From positions 1 to 32,775 of IMG/VR virus record IMGVR_UViG_3300037517_003599: a stretch of 32,775 bases of DNA. The stretch is one strand, 5' to 3'. Position numbers and translations under genes: made by a program. Below, piece by piece: positions 16,672-23,976 of this stretch. Within the stretch, counting starts at the first letter, position 1; every line of letters begins with the position of its first letter. Source of the stretch: a virus. Under the pieces are notes generated by a model. That model ran no database searches and was not told the origin of the DNA. It was given only the letters and a program-made list of their open reading frames with translations.

Positions 16672-18867
16672 AATATAGTAAACACATATTATTTATCAAA
16701 ATTAGTTCAAATATTATCTGAAGGATATAATTATATAGTATTAAAAGAAGCAGTTTCATATTCAGTGTCTAAAGAATATCTTAAAATAGAAAGAAGTCCT
16801 GAAGCAGAATCAAGAGTTAAATCAATATTTGGAAAGTTGAAATCATTACCGAATGCAAGTCAACTTGATAAACGTGGTTGGAGAATAGCATTTCCATATG
16901 CAGAAGACTCTACTGAATTTGAAATACAATCTATATTAGAACCTTACGATTTCTCTATAAAAAACTACAAAGATGGATTAGCATTAGATACTAAAAGTAA
17001 CAAAGAGATAGCAATAGGTAAAGCACTCAACAAAATATCAAAAAAAGAACCTGACGCAAAAGAACTTTTAGATAGATATGCAGCTATCAAAGGTAAAGGT
17101 GCTACAAATAAAGATGAGGACTTAATGATAGTATTTTCAAGTGCTAAGTATGATATCATAGGAATGTCTACAGGTAGAGAATGGAGAAGCTGTATGAATG
17201 TTATAGATGGTGGCAATAAAAACTATGTAAAGTTAGATATAAAAGAAGGTTCAATAGTATGCTATCTTACTACAATTGGTGACACTAATTTAAAAAAACC
17301 ATTAGGAAGAGTTTTAATAAAACCATATTTAAACACAGAAAATAAAGAAGACGTAATATTATATGCTGAACTTAGAACTTATGGTTCTATACCAAATCCT
17401 GACAAATTTATGGATGAAATAGATGACTATATGGAAAAAACACAAAAGTTGTTTGGAACCTATAAAAGATTAGGATGTTTATATAATGATAGTGAAAGAG
17501 ATTCTGTAGAAGACAAAGAAACTATACAAAAAAGAGCATTTACAAAATTAAAAGATGATAGAATATTATCTAAAGAAGAATTCATAGCACTTCCTTTAAA
17601 GAATAAAAGACAGTATATTGATAAGACATTAACAGAAAAATATATAAGATTAGAAAATTATGAATATAGTTTTGCATCTCAGAGTCAAAAAAAAGAATAT
17701 ATAGAAAAAAGAGTTAAATCAGCATATGACTTAACAGACCAACAATATAAAGATGCATCTGACAATTTAAAAAAACTTTATATAGAGAAATTAATTGGGA
17801 GAGGATTCAATTTATCCGAACAACAATATGAACATTCACCTGACAACTTGAAACAATTTTATGTAGAAAATAAAGTTCGAAAAGGATTGGAGTTATCTGA
17901 TGAACAATATAAAAACGCATCAGATATAACAAAAGAACTTTATATAGAAAATATATTTTTTGATGAAAAAAATAATTATGATTTATCCAATCAACAATAT
18001 AAGGATACACCAAATGATTTAAAACAACTTTATATAAAAAAATCAATTGAAAAAGGATCTATAATATCCAACCAACAATATGAAGATTCACCTAATGATT
18101 TAAAACAACTTTACATAAAACAAGCGATTGAAAACGGATATAGACTATCGGATCAACAATACAAAGATGCACCTATCAATCTAAAAAAACTTTATATAGA
18201 AGAAAGAGTTGGAGAATACTATGCGATATCTGACCAACAATATAATGATACACCTAACAATATAAAACAATTCTTTATAAAAAAAAGAATTGAAATAGGA
18301 TATGAATTATCAAATGAACCATATAAAGATGCACCTAATGATTTAAAACAACTTTATATAGAGAAAATACTTGAGAAAGGATATGAATTATCAAATGAAC
18401 AATATGAAAATTCACCTAATGATTTAAAACAACTTTATATAAGAAAATTAATTGAAGATGGATATCCAATATCGGATCAACAATATAATAATGCACCTAA
18501 TGATTTAAAACAACTTTATATAAGAAAATTAATTGAAAAAGGAAACTCCATAACATACCAACAATATGAAGATGCATCTGATAATCTCAAACAACTTCAT
18601 ATAAAACAACTGATTGAAAAAGGATATAAGCTACCTGATCAATTTTATGAAGAGGCATCTGATAACTTAAAACAAGTTTATATAGAAAAAATAGTTGCAT
18701 TAGGAATAAAACTATCTAATAAAAACTATAAAAATACATCTAATAAACTAAAAAAACTTTATATAGAAAAAATAGTTGAATTTGAACACGAATTATCTGA
18801 CCAACAATATGAAGATACACCTAATGATTTAAAAGAATACTATCTTAAATTAAAAAAATGGAATTAA
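16669..18867 (+). CDS. Phage protein with MSTGR/SCMN domain and 27-residue tandem repeats, paralog 1
   Basis: A 732-residue protein. Residues 1-297 are a globular N-terminal domain shared with the gene at 21705. Its core runs from IERSPEAESR through LDKRGWRIAFPYAEDSTEFEI to YDIIGMSTGREWRSCMN and PLGRVLIKPY. I recall similar 'MST.R.W.SCM' proteins in large phages without an assigned function. Residues 298-732 are about 16 repeats of 27 residues with consensus G..LS.QQY.DAPNDLKQLYI.K.IEK. Each repeat is probably two short helices, giving a solenoid. The last 13 units are very similar at DNA level. There is no signal peptide or membrane segment. The gene is bracketed by 51-bp direct repeats, suggesting cassette duplication or insertion. 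Function unknown; a binding or scaffold role is plausible for such a solenoid. Confidence 0.7.
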   Translation: MNIVNTYYLSKLVQILSEGYNYIVLKEAVSYSVSKEYLKIERSPEAESRVKSIFGKLKSLPNASQLDKRGWRIAFPYAEDSTEFEIQSILEPYDFSIKNYKDGLALDTKSNKEIAIGKALNKISKKEPDAKELLDRYAAIKGKGATNKDEDLMIVFSSAKYDIIGMSTGREWRSCMNVIDGGNKNYVKLDIKEGSIVCYLTTIGDTNLKKPLGRVLIKPYLNTENKEDVILYAELRTYGSIPNPDKFMDEIDDYMEKTQKLFGTYKRLGCLYNDSERDSVEDKETIQKRAFTKLKDDRILSKEEFIALPLKNKRQYIDKTLTEKYIRLENYEYSFASQSQKKEYIEKRVKSAYDLTDQQYKDASDNLKKLYIEKLIGRGFNLSEQQYEHSPDNLKQFYVENKVRKGLELSDEQYKNASDITKELYIENIFFDEKNNYDLSNQQYKDTPNDLKQLYIKKSIEKGSIISNQQYEDSPNDLKQLYIKQAIENGYRLSDQQYKDAPINLKKLYIEERVGEYYAISDQQYNDTPNNIKQFFIKKRIEIGYELSNEPYKDAPNDLKQLYIEKILEKGYELSNEQYENSPNDLKQLYIRKLIEDGYPISDQQYNNAPNDLKQLYIRKLIEKGNSITYQQYEDASDNLKQLHIKQLIEKGYKLPDQFYEEASDNLKQVYIEKIVALGIKLSNKNYKNTSNKLKKLYIEKIVEFEHELSDQQYEDTPNDLKEYYLKLKKWN
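17722..18864 (+). repeat. 81-bp in-frame tandem repeat array (27-residue units)
   Basis: About 14 close copies of an 81-bp unit, for example units starting at 18379 and 18460, exactly 81 bases apart. Each codes for (S/T)..QQY.(D/N)(A/S/T)(P/S)(N/D)(D/N)LKQLYI.K.IE. One unit (around 17890-17980) is about three codons longer. Two more degenerate units precede the array. The array stays in frame throughout, so it is protein-coding and not a satellite or CRISPR. Confidence 0.9.
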
Positions 18868-18870
18868 TAT

Positions 18871-18921
18871 AATAGAATAATTGATATTGATGAAAATTGA
18901 ATATATTAAAAATTAATTATG
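18871..18921 (+). repeat. 51-bp direct repeat, right copy
   Basis: This starts 3 bases after the stop of the 732-residue gene and ends with the ATG of the 185-residue gene. It is the copy of 16621-16671 shifted by 2250 bases. It fills essentially the whole intergenic region, so it now serves as the leader of the 185-residue gene. Confidence 0.9.
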
Positions 18922-19476
18922 ATAAAACTAAAAAAACTTATAGAAGTATCGGATGGTTTGCAATATCATATTGACAATAAAATACCTATAATGGAAAATA
19001 TATATAGGTATTCATCTGATAAATTTTTAGAATTATTTGAAGAATGTCGTAAATTACACTACGAAGGAAATGTAAAATTTTGCGAAGATGACATAAACCT
19101 ATTAGAAACTACAGACATAGGAAAATATGGTATATATGAGGGAAATAAAGTTCCATTGGATATGCCTATAGCAGAATCAGAATATAAAGGAAAAGATGTA
19201 GATTTAGGAAAACCTAAAAGAGGAGGAAGTAAGAAGTTTTATGTATATGTTAGGGATCCTAAATCAGATAATATTAAGAAAGTATCCTTTGGTGCAAAGG
19301 ATGGGGGAGGAGCATTAGCAGTTAAGTTGGAAGATCCTAAACGTAGGAAAGCATTTGCTGATAGACATAACTGTAGCGATAAGACAGATAGAACATCTTC
19401 AGGATATTGGGCTTGTAGGATAACTAAGTATTGGAAATCTTTGGGAGGAAGCAGAAACTATTCAGGGTATTGGTGA
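18919..19476 (+). CDS. Conserved phage protein with C-terminal RHNC...YWAC motif
   Basis: A 185-residue protein. The C-terminal 85 residues are distinctive: KKFYVYVRDP...IKKVSFGAKDGG, then DPKRRKAFADRHNC, then SGYWACRITKYW. I recall this C-terminal domain from T4-like cyanophages and other large myoviruses, where it carries no firm function. The His/Cys pair in RHNC and the Cys in YWAC could bind metal. The N-terminal 90 residues are acidic and unremarkable. The start codon lies at the end of the 51-bp direct repeat. The neighbours are small unknown genes and the replication primase. Family conservation is moderately sure; the role is unknown. Confidence 0.55.
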   Translation: MIKLKKLIEVSDGLQYHIDNKIPIMENIYRYSSDKFLELFEECRKLHYEGNVKFCEDDINLLETTDIGKYGIYEGNKVPLDMPIAESEYKGKDVDLGKPKRGGSKKFYVYVRDPKSDNIKKVSFGAKDGGGALAVKLEDPKRRKAFADRHNCSDKTDRTSSGYWACRITKYWKSLGGSRNYSGYW

Positions 19477-19497
19477 TTCAAAATTAGTTTAAAAAAA

Positions 19498-19758
19498 ATG
19501 AATAATTTATACTCAGAGTACAAAAATACGGATAATTATAAACTGAGAGAGTTCTCAGAAGATATTGATGAAGATAAATTAGTATGGCATAGAGATTTAG
19601 AAGATAGATTACTTAAAATTACTAATAATAATAATTCATGGAAAATACAAATAGACAATGAATTACCAAGAGATATAGACTATGTATTTATTCCTAAATT
19701 AACATATCATAGATTGATAAAAGGAGAAGGAAACTTAACTATTAGTATAACATTTTAA
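19498..19758 (+). CDS. Small conserved phage protein, cupin-like
   Basis: An 86-residue protein with the pattern LVWHRDLEDRLLKI, WKIQIDNELPRDI, VFIPKLTYHRLIKGEGNLTI. This resembles small proteins in large marine phages with 'WHRDxEDR...W.FQ.D..LP......IP...YHRLIKG'. The spacing of the His residues and the 'IP...(Y/H)HR' turn suggest a single-domain cupin-type beta barrel. Metal ligands could be His in WHRD and His in YHR, but this is inference. The start follows an A8 leader without a Shine-Dalgarno sequence. No function is assigned. Confidence 0.5.
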   Translation: MNNLYSEYKNTDNYKLREFSEDIDEDKLVWHRDLEDRLLKITNNNNSWKIQIDNELPRDIDYVFIPKLTYHRLIKGEGNLTISITF

Positions 19759-19768
19759 AAAAACTTAT

Positions 19769-20305
19769 ATGAGTGATATAAAACTAAAACCTATTGCAGA
19801 GGGAATTATTGATGACTTCATCAATAAGAAAAGCAAATATGATTATCGTAAATTAGATTATGAAAGAGTCACAAGTATATTACAAAGTCGAATTAAACCT
19901 ATTAAAATAAAACATTGGGGAGTTTATTCTGTAAGATTCGGTAAAAAGTTTGTAGCTGTCCCTGAAATTAAATTAGAAAAAGATAGTTTTGGATATATAA
20001 TAAAAAGACCTAATTCAGTAAGAGAGTCAGGTGACAAAATATTTAGTATAGATTTATCAATCCAACCTGATAATATAAAATTGCATATGGGTGGTAATAA
20101 TTTAAATTATTATAATATATATTACGAACTCATTGATGACATATCAGATAGTTTAGAAAATACTTTAAAAAATGCATCTAACTATTATGATAGTTTGGAT
20201 GATACTATTATTTCTAAAATAGTAAAAGTATTTAGAATGAAACTACAAGATGCTGTAGAGGGTAGAGATAAATCTATAGAGTTTTACGACAATTTCAAAG
20301 TATAA
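19769..20305 (+). CDS. Hypothetical protein
   Basis: A 178-residue protein with no family I recognise. It is acidic-basic mixed and soluble, with a beta-rich middle (HWGVYSVRFGKKFVAVPEI and FSIDLSIQPDNIKLHMGG) and a helical end (LIDDISDSLENTLKNAS... and KIVKVFRMKLQDAVEGRD). It is transcribed in line with its neighbours, 10 bases after the cupin-like gene and 26 bases before the GIY-YIG-like gene. Codon and base use look like the rest of the window, so it is probably a real gene. Confidence 0.5.
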   Translation: MSDIKLKPIAEGIIDDFINKKSKYDYRKLDYERVTSILQSRIKPIKIKHWGVYSVRFGKKFVAVPEIKLEKDSFGYIIKRPNSVRESGDKIFSIDLSIQPDNIKLHMGGNNLNYYNIYYELIDDISDSLENTLKNASNYYDSLDDTIISKIVKVFRMKLQDAVEGRDKSIEFYDNFKV

Positions 20306-20331
20306 AAAATAATTAGTTATAATCTAAATAT

Positions 20332-20748
20332 ATGTGGATTTACAAAAATATTGAAATAGATGATATTTCTAAAATGCCTATTGATATTTCTAAAAATATA
20401 TTTGGATTTGTATATGAGATTACTCATGTTCCAAGTGGTAGGAAATATATAGGTAAGAAAGTATTGTACTTCAATAAGAAACTACCTGCCCTAAAAGGGC
20501 AGAAAAAATCAAGAGCAGTTGTAAAAGAATCCAATTGGTTAAAATATTATGGATCTAACGATACTATAAAAAATTTAATCAAAGATGGTAAAATTTTGGA
20601 ATTTAAGAGAGAAATACTTACATTTGCCTATTCTAAGTATGAGTTAACATATTTAGAGACGAAATATCAGTTTCTGAAAGAAGTTTTGGAAGATGATAAT
20701 TATTTGAACAATAACATATTGGGAAAATTTTACAAAGGCAAAATATGA
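20332..20748 (+). CDS. GIY-YIG-like putative endonuclease
   Basis: A 138-residue protein with a variant GIY-YIG core. GFVYEITHVPSGRKYIGKK at residues 25-43 supplies the two motif strands (G-F-V-Y and K-Y-I-G), followed by SNWLKYYGSND near residues 66-76 and an acidic ELTYLETKYQF helix that could give the metal-binding Glu. This is the pattern of short T4-like phage proteins annotated as putative endonucleases. There is no DNA-binding extension, so it may be a small DNA-processing nuclease and not a homing enzyme. Its stop overlaps the primase start (ATGA at 20745-20748), which implies translational coupling and a possible link to replication or recombination. Confident about family, not substrate. 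Confidence 0.7.
   Translation: MWIYKNIEIDDISKMPIDISKNIFGFVYEITHVPSGRKYIGKKVLYFNKKLPALKGQKKSRAVVKESNWLKYYGSNDTIKNLIKDGKILEFKREILTFAYSKYELTYLETKYQFLKEVLEDDNYLNNNILGKFYKGKI
20486..20502 (+). other. GC-rich perfect hairpin inside the nuclease gene
   Basis: CTGCCC-TAAAA-GGGCAG, a 6-bp perfect stem with a 5-base loop in very AT-rich coding sequence. It is followed by A6 and not T's, so it does not look like a + strand terminator. Its role is unknown; it may be an incidental structure. Confidence 0.35.
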
Positions 20749-21671
20749 ATAGTTACACCTCAGATCAAGTTACAAAGTTACAAGTACTAAATAAGTATTT
20801 AGGACAACACTCTCCTAAAAGTTCTACAAATGTTGCATTTAATTGCCCATTCTGTGGACATCCAAAAAAGAAATTAGAGATAGATGTACAGAGTGGTTTG
20901 TGGAATTGTTGGGTATGTAAGACAAGTGGATACTCCATAACTAAGTTACTAAAGAAAGTAAATGCTTCTGTTATTGATTTAACTAAACTTTCTAAATTAG
21001 AAAGTAGTAATGTAAATTATAGTAAAGTATCTAACGAAATAGTTAGTTTACCAAATAATTTTATACCATTTAGCAAATGTCAAAATTCTAATAATATTCA
21101 TAAATTATTAAAATATTTAGAATTAAGAAATATATCTGAGCAAGATATAGTAAAGTATAACATAGGATATTTAGATGACAGTATGAATAGTACAATCGTA
21201 ATACCAAGCTACGATAGTCAGTTCAGATTGAATTATTATATATCTAAGAATATATATACAAATAGATATAATAATCCTAAGTGTTCAAAAGATAAAGTAT
21301 TTTTAGAATCTTTTGTAGATTGGAATTATGATATAGTAATTGTGGAAGGTATATTCGATGCTATAGCAGTAAAAAGAAATGTTATTCCTTTGTTTGGTAA
21401 ATTTTTGAATGATAGGGTAAAGGAGAAGATAGTTAGTTCGTCTTCCCAAAATTTTTATATAGCTTTAGATGGTGGAGAGTATGACTCTATATTTAAGATA
21501 GCTAAATATATTATAGAAGTTGGAAAAAACGCTTATTTTGTCAACATTCCAATAGGAGAAGATCCATCATCTTTAGGGAATAAAACTATTTGGGAATTTA
21601 TTAGTAATAGTGAAAGAATAACTGAAAACGATATATATAAATACAAGTTATATGCAAAATTAGACATTTAA
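20745..21671 (+). CDS. 61: DNA primase, T4 gp61-like
   Basis: A 308-residue primase that makes RNA primers for lagging-strand synthesis. The N-terminal zinc-binding motif is C34-PF-C37-GH ... C55-WV-C58. The central TOPRIM region has VIVEGIFDAIAVK with Glu201 as the expected metal-binding acid, and IALDGGEYD with Asp242. The usual TOPRIM second motif is D-x-D, but here it reads D-G-G-E-Y-D, so the second Asp is shifted or replaced. The size is close to T4 gp61 (342 residues). The gene overlaps the nuclease by 4 bases. No helicase gene lies next to it in this window; a separate helicase partner, as in T4 gp41, is expected elsewhere. High confidence for primase, moderate for the strict gp61 equivalence. 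Confidence 0.82.
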   Translation: MNSYTSDQVTKLQVLNKYLGQHSPKSSTNVAFNCPFCGHPKKKLEIDVQSGLWNCWVCKTSGYSITKLLKKVNASVIDLTKLSKLESSNVNYSKVSNEIVSLPNNFIPFSKCQNSNNIHKLLKYLELRNISEQDIVKYNIGYLDDSMNSTIVIPSYDSQFRLNYYISKNIYTNRYNNPKCSKDKVFLESFVDWNYDIVIVEGIFDAIAVKRNVIPLFGKFLNDRVKEKIVSSSSQNFYIALDGGEYDSIFKIAKYIIEVGKNAYFVNIPIGEDPSSLGNKTIWEFISNSERITENDIYKYKLYAKLDI

Positions 21672-21704
21672 CAATATACTTATATAAAAGAGTATAACAT
21701 AGCT

Positions 21705-23942
21705 ATGAAGTATACATTTACAGAGAATTATCTAAAAAATATACTAAATATTTTAACTGAAGCATATGACTATGTCAAACTTACTGAAGCAGTACCATAT
21801 TCAGTAGCTAAAGAATACATGACTATAGAAAGAAGTCCTGAAGCAGAAACAAGAATCAAAGAAGTATTCAATAAATTAAAATCATTACCAAATGCACGTC
21901 AACTTGATAAACGTGGATACAGAATAGCATTTCCATATGCAGAAGACTCCACTGAATTTGAAATACAATCTATATTAGAACCATACAACTTTTCTATAAA
22001 AAACTACAAAGATGGAGTAGCATTAGATACTAAAAGTAACAAAGAGATAGCAATAGGTAAAGCACTCAACAAAATATCAAAAAAAGAACCTGACGCAAAA
22101 GAACTTTTAGACAGATATGCAGCCATAAAAGGTAAAGGTGCTACAAATAAAGATGAGGACTTGATGATTATATTTTCAAGTGCTAAATATGATATTGTAG
22201 GAATGTCTACAGGTAGAGACTTACCTGAATTTGGTAATTGGGACAGTTGTATGAATGTTATTAAAGGAAGCAATAGACATTATGTAAAATTAGATTTAAA
22301 AGAAGGTTCAATAATATGTTATCTCACTACAATTAGTGACACTAATTTAAAAAAACCATTAGGAAGAGTTTTAATAAAACCATATATAAACACAGAAAAT
22401 AAAGAAGACGTAGTATTATATGCTGAACTTAAAACTTATGGTAAAATATCCAATTCTGAAAAATTTATGGATGAGGTAGATGACTACATGGAAAAAACAC
22501 AAAAGTTGTCGGGAAGCTATGAAAGATTAGGATGTTTATACAAAGATAGTCAAAGAGGTGAAATTGAGGGAAAAGAGACCATAAGAACAAGAGCATTAAA
22601 AAAATTAAAAGATGAAGATAAAGAAGGATTATCTAAATCAGAATTCGTATCACTTCCTTTAGAAAATAAAAGACAATATATCGATAGATTAATAAAAGAA
22701 GAGATTAGACTATTTGACTTTCAGTATGCATTTGCATCGCAGAGTCAAAAAAAAGAATATATAAAAATGATTTTAAGTAAATCAAAGTATATAAAAGACT
22801 TTGAATATAAAGGAGCACCTAAAGATTCTAAAGTATATATAATAAATTTTGTAATAGATAATGAATTAAAGTTACCAAGATATATGCTTGACGAGGCAAC
22901 TCCTGAACAACAACAAAAATATCTAAATATTAGAATGAACAATAATAATAGTTTAGAAGATTATGAATTGAAGATAGCAACTCCTGAACAAAGAGAAAAG
23001 CATATAGATATTATGATAAACACAAAAGTAAAATTAAGTATAGATGAATTTAAAGAAGCAACAGACAATCAAAAAGAAAAATATATAGATTTTGTATTAG
23101 AATTAGCTGAAAATGATGGAGATATAAGATTGAAAGGATATGAAACAGTAGCAGCAACAGAAAAACAACAATTAAAGTATCTTGATATAGTGATTAAAAA
23201 TGATAGATATTGGCCTGATGAATTTGTTAAGTATTTGAAAGGTAACGCAAAAGAAAAATATATTGATTATCTATTAGATAAAAAAATTGATAATCTATTA
23301 GATAATATGTATGGTCTATCGACTGCTGAGTTAGAAATAGCAACTCCTAAGCAAAAAGAAATATATATTGATACTATAATATCTAAATATTCAAATATTA
23401 AACGAGAACTGAAAGACAGAGAATTTAGAATAGCAACACCTAAACAAAAAGAAAAGTATATTGATTTAATATTAAAAGATAATAAAAGATTAGGAGAACA
23501 CGAATTTGATGCAGCAACACCTAAGCAAAAAGAAAAAGACATTACTTTCAAACTTAGTAAATTTGACGCATTAACTATAAATGAATTTGAATTTTTAACT
23601 CCTAAACAAAAATCAGAATATATAGATAATAGGTCAAATTCTGAATATGAACTTAATGATTATGAGTATGAATTAATGAGTAAGGAACAATTAGATAAAC
23701 ATTTTACTAATCTTATAGATAGTGGTAATTCTATAGCTGACGAAAATTATAAATATGTAAGTGACGATATAATGTATTACTTTCTTAATAAAGTATTTGA
23801 AGAAAATGGTAATTTAGATATTGAAGAAGATGCATTTAACGGAGCTCCTGAACAATTAAAAAATGCTATAGTTAAATTTAAAATAAGTAATAATTTAAAG
23901 CTAAGTAATGCAGAAAAAAAATACAAATCAAAAACAAAATAA
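21705..23942 (+). CDS. Phage protein with MSTGR/SCMN domain and repeats, paralog 2
   Basis: A 745-residue paralog of the protein at 16669. The N-terminal 300 residues align throughout. The DNA of 22000-22169 differs from 16961-17130 at only about six positions by hand count, while the first 30 codons are clearly diverged. It carries a 6-residue insertion in the core motif (MSTGRDLPEFGNWDSCMN instead of MSTGREWRSCMN). The C-terminal half again has repeats of about 27 residues, but with a different consensus (L...EF..ATPKQKEKYID..I) and more irregular lengths. So the N-terminal domain is shared and the repeat array is different. It sits between the primase and the tail fiber gene. No enzyme motif is recognised; function unknown. 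Confidence 0.68.
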   Translation: MKYTFTENYLKNILNILTEAYDYVKLTEAVPYSVAKEYMTIERSPEAETRIKEVFNKLKSLPNARQLDKRGYRIAFPYAEDSTEFEIQSILEPYNFSIKNYKDGVALDTKSNKEIAIGKALNKISKKEPDAKELLDRYAAIKGKGATNKDEDLMIIFSSAKYDIVGMSTGRDLPEFGNWDSCMNVIKGSNRHYVKLDLKEGSIICYLTTISDTNLKKPLGRVLIKPYINTENKEDVVLYAELKTYGKISNSEKFMDEVDDYMEKTQKLSGSYERLGCLYKDSQRGEIEGKETIRTRALKKLKDEDKEGLSKSEFVSLPLENKRQYIDRLIKEEIRLFDFQYAFASQSQKKEYIKMILSKSKYIKDFEYKGAPKDSKVYIINFVIDNELKLPRYMLDEATPEQQQKYLNIRMNNNNSLEDYELKIATPEQREKHIDIMINTKVKLSIDEFKEATDNQKEKYIDFVLELAENDGDIRLKGYETVAATEKQQLKYLDIVIKNDRYWPDEFVKYLKGNAKEKYIDYLLDKKIDNLLDNMYGLSTAELEIATPKQKEIYIDTIISKYSNIKRELKDREFRIATPKQKEKYIDLILKDNKRLGEHEFDAATPKQKEKDITFKLSKFDALTINEFEFLTPKQKSEYIDNRSNSEYELNDYEYELMSKEQLDKHFTNLIDSGNSIADENYKYVSDDIMYYFLNKVFEENGNLDIEEDAFNGAPEQLKNAIVKFKISNNLKLSNAEKKYKSKTK
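22600..23930 (+). repeat. Diverged in-frame repeat array of paralog 2
   Basis: About 15 irregular units built around 'EF(D/E/R).ATP(K/E)Q(K/R)EKYID..I', easy to see between 22890 and 23610. The units are less alike than those at 17722-18864 and vary in length, consistent with an older or more strongly selected array. The boundaries given are approximate. Confidence 0.7.
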
Positions 23943-23976
23943 TTCATAATAGTAGTAAATATTAAATAAACAGTTA

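Noticed and set aside
17722-18864. Possible CRISPR array or satellite DNA because of regular 81-bp units
   Set aside because: The units are contiguous, without spacers, and stay in frame for 27-residue protein repeats.
20486-20502. Intrinsic terminator at a perfect GC hairpin
   Set aside because: It is inside a coding region and is followed by A's, not T's, on the + strand. On the minus strand the T run lies before the stem.
21672-21704. T4-type late promoter (TATATAAA at 21681-21688)
   Set aside because: It is a single imperfect match to TATAAATA in very AT-rich DNA, with no matching element upstream of the structural genes.
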